Below are positions 58,916 through 64,000 of a stretch of 64,000 nucleotides of DNA, in pieces. The stretch lies in NCBI GenBank assembly GCA_025055075.1, contig JANWYV010000033.1, positions 62,001-126,000 on the forward strand, given 5' to 3'. Both the position numbers and the translations under genes were made by a program. The stretch is from Blastocatellia bacterium. Lineage in GTDB: Bacteria; Acidobacteriota; Blastocatellia; HR10. Numbering within the stretch: the first letter of the stretch is position 1; each line of letters begins with the position of its first letter. The notes below the pieces were generated by a model. It was not told where the DNA came from, ran no database searches, and saw only the letters and a list, made by a program, of their open reading frames with translations.

Positions 58916-59029
58916 CCCGAGTCGCTGCGAGAGCCCTCGGTAGGGGGACGCCCTATATCCCAAGACATGCGGTGGGGGCAATGCGGATTTCCTCGATGGT
59001 CTCCCCGAAATGGGCGGGGAAAAGGGGAC

Positions 59030-59058
59030 TTGACTCGATGGGCGAGGTGTGGTAATTT
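59030..59058 (+). promoter_or_regulatory. Sigma-70-type promoter for the CoA operon
   Basis: TTGACT (59030-59035), 17-bp spacer, TAATTT (59053-59058). The -10 lies within a short palindrome (GGTAATTTACC, 59051-59061), and the start point falls in the inverted repeat at 59061-59074. The rest of 58916-59290 shows no gene. Confidence 0.55.
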
Positions 59059-59060
59059 AC

Positions 59061-59074
59061 CAAACGGTTGTTTG
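59061..59074. promoter_or_regulatory. Candidate repressor operator (inverted repeat)
   Basis: Perfect half-sites CAAAC (59061-59065) and GTTTG (59070-59074) separated by four bases, immediately after the -10 box. Size, symmetry and position suit a TetR-family repressor that responds to an acyl-CoA. No regulator gene lies in the visible part, so the binding protein is unknown. Confidence 0.4.
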
Positions 59075-59290
59075 ATGACGGATGTGGGAGCTCGTAGCGC
59101 GAGGTTGGCCTTGAGGAGCGAGGGGGGCAGCCTCTGGGCAGCGTTCGAGCGGATGTGAAAGGGTTCGGAAAATCGAAGGATGCGTCCGGCTGGTCCTGTC
59201 TCGAGGACTGGGATGGCGGTAGCCTGTCAGGCCCTCGCGGGTATTTTCTTCGAATCGGCTGACCAATCCAACGCGTTTGAAGAAAGCAAC

Positions 59291-59863
59291 GTGTCAGGAT
59301 CCTCATCGACCTGTATCTCTGTGAAGGCTGTGGATCATATCGCCATCGCCGTGTGGTCCATTGAGGAAGCGCTCGTCCTGTTCCAAGATGTTCTCGGCGG
59401 CGAGTTCCTCATGGGCGGAGATGATGAGAGGTTGGGCATCCGGACCGTCCAACTGCGCCTTCCGCCGGGTGTGAAGATCGAATTGTTACAGCCGATCCGT
59501 GACGATTCCTTCCTTCATCGCTTCTTGCGGCACCGGGGACCAGGCGTCCATCATCTCACGATCATCGTTTCTGATCTCGAAGCTGCTCTGGAGCAGTTCC
59601 GCGCTCTTGGATTTGAAACGATTGGCACTGATCTTTCCTCCCCGACGTGGCGGGAGACATTCCTTCGACCGAAATCCACTTTTGGGGTTCTCTTGCAGGT
59701 CGTGGACACGACGCTTCGCTGGGACCAGCCTATTGAGGGTATCACGCTCGAGGACGTGCTGAGGGGGCACGTCCAATGGTGGGAGGATCGACCCAGACTT
59801 CGATCACCTGCCGATCTCAGGAAAGAGGATGGAGAAAATGGGGGGCCTTCGGAAAACTCTTGA
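59291..59863 (+). CDS. VOC-fold protein, methylmalonyl-CoA epimerase-like
   Basis: About 190 residues. Two beta-alpha-beta-beta-beta units of the vicinal-oxygen-chelate fold: VDHIAIAV with His16, VKIELLQP with Glu64, GVHHLTIIV with His88, and FGVLLQVV with Gln136. Methylmalonyl-CoA epimerases use His/Gln/His/Glu, so the Gln and Glu appear exchanged here. The longest frame begins at 59180, but the family sequence starts near the GTG at 59291; the extra 37 residues look non-coding. The C-terminal 40 residues beyond the fold are polar. First gene of the CoA operon; epimerase activity is uncertain. Confidence 0.75.
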   Translation: MSGSSSTCISVKAVDHIAIAVWSIEEALVLFQDVLGGEFLMGGDDERLGIRTVQLRLPPGVKIELLQPIRDDSFLHRFLRHRGPGVHHLTIIVSDLEAALEQFRALGFETIGTDLSSPTWRETFLRPKSTFGVLLQVVDTTLRWDQPIEGITLEDVLRGHVQWWEDRPRLRSPADLRKEDGENGGPSENS

Positions 59864-59883
59864 TGAGAAAGGGGGCGAGAGCT

Positions 59884-61077
59884 ATGTCCGTTCGAAAGAT
59901 TGAGATGGTCGGTGTTCCGAACTCGTATTGGTCAGCCATCGACAATTTGATGGCACAGGAAATGGGGGAGGGAACGTTCCGCAATACTGTCGTTGTGCTT
60001 CGCTTCAGCCAGGAACGTCCCTCCTTGAGTATTGGAGTGAACGACGACGGGGATCGAATAGACGCGCGGCGCGTCCGCGAGCGCGGACACGTTCCGTTTC
60101 GCCATCTTTGCTGCGGAGGAGGAGCAGGTGCCTTTACGGAAGGCTTGCCCTTGATCCTCTACTACTATCGGAGGCCCTACGAGAAACCCACTGTCACACT
60201 TCTCTCTCAGTCCGATTTGAATGGCCGGGCGAATGCAGCAGCTCTTCGTCGGCTGGGCTTCACGGCCGAATATCGTGCCATCGGAGATACGGAGATTCTG
60301 CTCGGGGAAGCGCGATACAAGGTCGTCGCCAGTTACGCGGGAAACTACGCTTTGCCCGACTATTGGTCCGCATGCAGCTCGATCATCTGGGACCCGCTGC
60401 CTCCGGAGACAGCTCGCGCGTATGTTGAATGCCTGCATCACTATCCGGAGAAATTCGAAGATAAAGAGACCAAGACACCACAGGCGCGCATGAAACCGCT
60501 GCGGGAGATTGCCGAACAGCAAGGGATGACGCTTCGGCTCGAAGAAGTCATCGAGGCGGTGATCGAGGAGAATGTGAGGGCGCTCATGGGAGAGGAAAGG
60601 ATCGTCTCCGAGGCGTGGGCGGAGGAGGAGGCGGCTGAGCTGGCGCGGACCGTGTCTTTCTTCGAGAGCGAGACGTGGATCAAGCGGCTCTCGACAAAGC
60701 GGATGTGCATGGAAGCGCCTTCGGGGAGCCGATTGGGCAAAGCAGCGTATAAGGCGCGCAAGTTGATCGTCACCAGCCTCCTTGTCAATAAGCAGGGGGA
60801 CATTGAAGACTGCTTGATTATGGGGGATTTTTACTGGAGGCCGCAGGCGACGCTCTTCTCGCCGGGCGCGCTGGAGTATTTTCGCAAGGCCTTGCAGGGG
60901 ATCACCGTGAGCGACGAAGAGGAGATTCGGCGGGCAGTGGAAGGCATCTTCTCTCGACCGGATTTCGAGATGCCTTTGATCCAACCCGAGGACATCGTTC
61001 GGGCAATTCAAAAAGCGAGGGAGCGGCTCATCCCCGTCGAAGCATATGAAGAACCGCTCCGCACTCAGGCGGGATAA
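59884..61077 (+). CDS. Lipoate-protein ligase A-like protein
   Basis: About 397 residues. A biotin/lipoate-ligase catalytic domain: LRFSQERPSLSIGVND, the glycine loop HLCCGGGAGAF in place of the usual RRxSGGGAV, DLNGRANAAALRRLGF, and ARYKVVASYAGN with the lysine that corresponds to the lipoyl-AMP lysine. A C-terminal accessory domain follows (about 280-395; KLIVTSLLVNKQGDIEDCLIMGDFYW). Whether it attaches lipoate, octanoate or another acyl group is unknown. AAAGGGGG precedes the ATG at 59884. No lipoyl-domain protein is nearby. Confidence 0.78.
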   Translation: MSVRKIEMVGVPNSYWSAIDNLMAQEMGEGTFRNTVVVLRFSQERPSLSIGVNDDGDRIDARRVRERGHVPFRHLCCGGGAGAFTEGLPLILYYYRRPYEKPTVTLLSQSDLNGRANAAALRRLGFTAEYRAIGDTEILLGEARYKVVASYAGNYALPDYWSACSSIIWDPLPPETARAYVECLHHYPEKFEDKETKTPQARMKPLREIAEQQGMTLRLEEVIEAVIEENVRALMGEERIVSEAWAEEEAAELARTVSFFESETWIKRLSTKRMCMEAPSGSRLGKAAYKARKLIVTSLLVNKQGDIEDCLIMGDFYWRPQATLFSPGALEYFRKALQGITVSDEEEIRRAVEGIFSRPDFEMPLIQPEDIVRAIQKARERLIPVEAYEEPLRTQAG

Positions 61078-61092
61078 GAAGAGGGAGGAGAC

Positions 61093-62376
61093 ATGATCGA
61101 GGCTTATTGGGACGCTCGCTTAGAGACGATGCCGCGCGAGGAATTGAGTCGCTGGCAATGGGAGCGCTTGCGCCAGCAACTCGCCTACGCGTACGAGAAT
61201 TCGGCGTACTATCGGAGCGCGTTCGAGGCGGCCGGGGTTCGACCTGAGGCGATCGCCAGTTTGGAAGAGTTCACAACGGCGGTGCCGTGCCTGACTAAGC
61301 TGCAAATTATTGAGGATCAACGCGAGCATCCGCCATTTGGGCGGCTACTGGCCGTCGCGCCAGAAACGCTGGTCCGCATCTACTGGTCGCCCGGACCAGA
61401 ATTGATCATCTTTACGTCGGAGGACTACGCCTATGTGGTGGATCTCGCCGCCAAGGCGTTCTTCACCTGTGGTGTCCGTCCACAAGATATCGTGAACGTA
61501 ACGTGCACGTATCACTGGGTCATTGCTGGGACAGTCGTTGACGAAGCGTTTCGGAAGATCGGATGCGCGGTGATTCCTGGGGGGGCTGGACAGAGCCGAA
61601 TGCATGTGGACGTCATGCGGGCGACGCGGACGACCGTGCTTTTCGCTTTCTTTACTTTTGCTGAGGAATTGGGCAAGGTCGCCATGGAGATGGGGATCGA
61701 TCCCGCACGCGATCTCTCACTCCGGTTAGCCATCGTAACTGGGGAGTTGCGGGCACGGACATTACGTCAAGAGCTGGAGCGAACCTTTGGCTTCCGGACG
61801 CGTGAGATCTACGGGACGAGCGAAGTCCCATTTGTGGCCGCCGAATGCTCGGAAGACGGTGGTATGCACCTGGATCCTCGCTTCATCGTCGAGGTCCTCG
61901 ATCCGCAGACGCAGCAGCCGGTCTCTGAAGGGGAGAGCGGAGAGTTAGTAATCACCGATTTGATGAAACGAGCTCAACCGAGTATCCGATACCGGACGGG
62001 TGACATCACTGAAGGGCTCGATAGCACGCCCTGTCCGTGCGGGCGAACGACGCCTCGGATGAGACCGATCCTCGGCCGGGTTGGGCAAATTCCTCGCGTG
62101 AAAGGGCTCTTCATCGTCCCACGGGAGGTGGAAGAGGTCATCGGTCGGCATCCCGAGCTCGGGCGATTTCAACTCGTCGTAGACCGCCCGGAGATTCGGG
62201 ATCGGCTCACGGTGAAAATTGAATTGAAGGGCGCGGCCGATGAGTCGAACTTGAGGGAGGTGCTCGCCCAAGAGCTGAAGGAGAAGATCCGCATGACTCC
62301 CGATGAGATCGTCTTCGTCCCCGAAGGATCTTTTCCCCCCGACGCGCCGGTCGTCGAAGACCTTCGGCGGGTGTGA
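61093..62376 (+). CDS. PaaK-like adenylate-forming protein, P-loop altered
   Basis: 427 residues resembling phenylacetate-CoA ligase. The N-terminal ENSAYYRSAFEAAGV, mid-domain REIYGTSEVP, SIRYRTGDIT and CPCGRTTPRM, and the C-terminal GRVGQIPRVKGLFIVPREVEEVI are family features. The phosphate loop, normally SSGTTGKP, reads YWSPGPEL (97-104), and the C-terminal end reads PDAPVVEDLRRV without the usual Lys. ATP-dependent ligation is therefore doubtful; it may bind an acyl-CoA or act in a subgroup with other chemistry. GGGAGGAG precedes the ATG, 15 bases after the ligase-like gene. Confidence 0.8.
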   Translation: MIEAYWDARLETMPREELSRWQWERLRQQLAYAYENSAYYRSAFEAAGVRPEAIASLEEFTTAVPCLTKLQIIEDQREHPPFGRLLAVAPETLVRIYWSPGPELIIFTSEDYAYVVDLAAKAFFTCGVRPQDIVNVTCTYHWVIAGTVVDEAFRKIGCAVIPGGAGQSRMHVDVMRATRTTVLFAFFTFAEELGKVAMEMGIDPARDLSLRLAIVTGELRARTLRQELERTFGFRTREIYGTSEVPFVAAECSEDGGMHLDPRFIVEVLDPQTQQPVSEGESGELVITDLMKRAQPSIRYRTGDITEGLDSTPCPCGRTTPRMRPILGRVGQIPRVKGLFIVPREVEEVIGRHPELGRFQLVVDRPEIRDRLTVKIELKGAADESNLREVLAQELKEKIRMTPDEIVFVPEGSFPPDAPVVEDLRRV

Positions 62377-62392
62377 ATGAACGGGTGAGGCT

Positions 62393-62953
62393 ATGAGTGA
62401 GAAATCATCACCTTCCGCGCGGCCGATTTGGTGGAGCCGACAGTACATCGAACCGTTCACGCTCACCGATGAAGAAGCGTGGCAGCTCATCACTTCTCCC
62501 CCTTGGCGCTGCGTGATCGCTTGGGTCACCCGAGACGGTCAACCGGTAGTTGCTCCGATGGCGTATCAAGTCCTCGATGGGAAGATCATGCTCACGACCA
62601 CGAAGCAGCGGGATAAGGTAAAAGCCTTCCGGAAGAATCCCGCGATTTCCCTCTGCTTCCAAGATGAAAAAGGTTCAAAACATGTGACTGTGCGCGGTCG
62701 TGTGGAATTCTCCGATGACCCGACGCTCGTCCGCCGGTGGATCGCTGCGTACGTGGAGAGTTATGGGCAGCAGATGAGCGCGGAAGAGAGGCAACTCGAG
62801 GTGGCTCGGTATGACAGCCCAGATCGGCTCATCCTCATTATTCATGTGGAGAAGATGCGAACTTTCGACCGGGAGAAGATGACTCGCGCTGAGAGGGAAG
62901 GCCTCGACGTGTGGGGTGCAGCGACGCCTTCAGGTGAAGGAGAGCACTCATGA
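62393..62953 (+). CDS. Pyridoxamine 5'-phosphate oxidase-like flavin-binding protein
   Basis: 186 residues with the split-barrel FMN/F420-binding fold: CVIAWVTRDGQPVVAPMAYQVLDGKIMLTT-type strands, KVKAFRKNPAISLCFQD, and VTVRGRVEF. The N-terminus (about 1-30) is an extra polar/aromatic segment. Such proteins can be flavin reductases, haem-degrading or F420 enzymes; the substrate is unknown. Its stop overlaps the start of the CoA-transferase gene (ATGA). Confidence 0.75.
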   Translation: MSEKSSPSARPIWWSRQYIEPFTLTDEEAWQLITSPPWRCVIAWVTRDGQPVVAPMAYQVLDGKIMLTTTKQRDKVKAFRKNPAISLCFQDEKGSKHVTVRGRVEFSDDPTLVRRWIAAYVESYGQQMSAEERQLEVARYDSPDRLILIIHVEKMRTFDREKMTRAEREGLDVWGAATPSGEGEHS

Positions 62954-63846
62954 TGGGGAAAAAGGCGAAAAAAGTCGTGTCTCTGGCCGAAGCGGCGTCC
63001 CTCGTGCGGGATGGAGATATTGTGGCGTTGCAAGGCATGGGGACACAGATGAGTCCGCTTGCGCTAGTGCGTGAGCTGATCCGAGCGGGCAAGCGCGATC
63101 TCACGATCGTGATGATCGTCGGGGGGATTGGGCTGGACTGGCTCATCGCGGCCGGATGCGTGCGACGCGTCATCGCCATCATCGTCAATCTCGACGAATT
63201 CGGTATGGCTCACGCTTTCCGCCGAGCCGTGGAAGCCGGCGCGGTCGTCATGGAGGAATACAGCGAGCATCAGCTCTTGTCGCGCCTTTTGGCGGGCGCC
63301 TATGGGCTCCCCTTTCTCGTCACGCGCTCTGGACTCGGCACGGACTTACTGGCGTTGCATCCGGAGACGACGCGAATCCTCACTTGCCCGTTCACCGGGC
63401 AAGAGGTTGTCGCTTGTCGGGCCCTGGAACCGGACGTCGCCATTCTCCACGCGCATCGCGCGGACATCTACGGCAACATCCAGTTCTTCCCCAAGCCCAT
63501 CTGGCTTGATGCAGATGTCTTCCCGCGTGCCGCGAGGCGCGTCATCGTCACCGTCGAAGAGATCGTCGAGAACGAAGAGATCCGGCGAACGCCCCTTCAC
63601 ACGGGCATTCCCTATTTCAAGGTGGATGCTGTCGTCGAGGTCCCGTATGGGGCTCATCCGTGTTCTCTTTATCCCTTGTACGCCTTCGATCGAGCGATTT
63701 TCCAGGAATACGCGACCGCCTCGCGCACGATCGAAGGGACGCGGGCCTTTCTCGAGAAATACATCTACGGGCCAGCCTCCCACCAAGAGTATCTGCAGCG
63801 GATTGGAGGAGCGGAAGCGCTTTTGCGCATCCGGAGATGGGAGTGA
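62950..63846 (+). CDS. CoA-transferase family I, subunit A (GctA/IpdA-like)
   Basis: 298 residues. SLVRDGDIVALQGMGTQMSPLALVRELI is the start of the glutaconate/3-oxoacid CoA-transferase alpha fold, continued by LTIVMIVGGIGLDWLIAAG, FLVTRSGLGTDLL and RRVIVTVEEIVENEEI. The C-terminal stretch (VDAVVEVPYGAHPCSLYPLYAFD) is closest in memory to the IpdA group, which includes ring-opening CoA hydrolases of steroid breakdown, so the reaction may not be CoA transfer. It pairs with the next gene. Start overlaps the flavin protein stop. Confidence 0.85.
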   Translation: MMGKKAKKVVSLAEAASLVRDGDIVALQGMGTQMSPLALVRELIRAGKRDLTIVMIVGGIGLDWLIAAGCVRRVIAIIVNLDEFGMAHAFRRAVEAGAVVMEEYSEHQLLSRLLAGAYGLPFLVTRSGLGTDLLALHPETTRILTCPFTGQEVVACRALEPDVAILHAHRADIYGNIQFFPKPIWLDADVFPRAARRVIVTVEEIVENEEIRRTPLHTGIPYFKVDAVVEVPYGAHPCSLYPLYAFDRAIFQEYATASRTIEGTRAFLEKYIYGPASHQEYLQRIGGAEALLRIRRWE

Positions 63847-63849
63847 TGT

Positions 63850-64000
63850 ATGGCCGAGATCGCACGCGACTACACAATTGATGAGCTGATGGTCGTCACA
63901 CTGGCTCGGCAGTTTCGGAACGAGGACATCGTTCTCAACGGGACGGTCTCCTTCATTCCGGTCGCCGCGATTCTGCTCGCACGGGCCACGCATGCGCCGG
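63850..64000 (+). CDS. CoA-transferase family I, subunit B (5' part, runs off window)
   Basis: 50 codons visible from the ATG at 63850: the start reads AEIARDYTIDELMVVTLARQ, then NEDIVLNGTVSFIPVAAILLARATHAP. This matches the N-terminus of the beta subunit of GctB/IpdB-type enzymes. The catalytic Glu region is beyond the window. Three bases after the subunit A stop, same strand. Confidence 0.75.
   Translation, partial: MAEIARDYTIDELMVVTLARQFRNEDIVLNGTVSFIPVAAILLARATHAP

Overview
The window is a GC-rich, densely coded bacterial chromosome segment. It carries core metabolism, translation and cell-envelope genes. I see no rRNA, tRNA, CRISPR array, transposase or phage gene. The large carboxypeptidase-regulatory-domain TonB-type receptor, the K+-type membrane pyrophosphatase, the HDIG 7TM protein and the membrane FeS (ETF:quinone-type) oxidoreductase suggest a Gram-negative bacterium, perhaps Acidobacteriota or a related, possibly thermophilic, phylum. 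That placement is inference; no rRNA is present to test it. Many genes are preceded by recognisable sigma-70-type promoters (TTGACN, 16-18 bp, TANNNT).

Layout. 1-2530 (-): 5' part of a large P-loop ATPase of unknown role, cut by the window edge. 2637-4325 (+): an amidohydrolase of the D-aminoacylase type that lacks the usual HxH metal motif. 4625-11430 (-): trxB, then a late-haem block hemD-hemE-hemN-hemH-hemG (transcribed in that order) with start/stop overlaps. 11463-17415 (+): hflX, pgpH, pyk. 17424-18623 (-): Get3/ArsA-type ATPase. 18919-22140 (+): TonB-dependent outer-membrane protein followed by a perfect 11-bp hairpin. 22495-30476 (+): btpA-like gene, cystathionine beta-synthase, rpmE, prfA, guaB, lipid kinase and a TPR protein, with one small unknown gene on the minus strand. 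30643-34373 (+): AlbA_2 ATP-binding protein, a secreted unknown, and a two-gene NAD synthetase (amidase plus NadE). 34398-37179 (-): rdgB and an EF-G-like GTPase. 37365-40154 (+): ROK kinase and lepA. 40158-48506 (-): a seven-gene run ytxH-DUF948-like-ileS-lspA-lgt-(wHTH/nuclease-like)-mutS, linking lipoprotein processing, isoleucyl-tRNA synthesis and mismatch repair. 48911-50431 (-): gltX. 50597-52678 (+): an NrdD-like protein without a normal glycyl-radical site. 52687-56511 (-): 3D-domain protein, hppA, sfsA. 56906-58915 (+): membrane FeS oxidoreductase. 59291-64000 (+): a catabolic-looking CoA operon.

The most unusual material is at the right end. One promoter (TTGACT-17-TAATTT) overlapped by a perfect inverted repeat precedes a VOC/epimerase-like protein, a lipoate-protein-ligase-like protein, a PaaK-like adenylate-forming protein with a changed P-loop and no C-terminal lysine, an FMN-binding split-barrel protein and a two-subunit CoA-transferase-like enzyme (second subunit cut by the edge). 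The electron-transfer-flavoprotein type quinone oxidoreductase lies just upstream. Together they look like degradation of an unidentified acyl-CoA with electrons fed to quinone. Other oddities are the NrdD-like pseudoenzyme candidate, the HxH-less amidohydrolase and a winged-helix/PD-(D/E)XK-like gene overlapping mutS.
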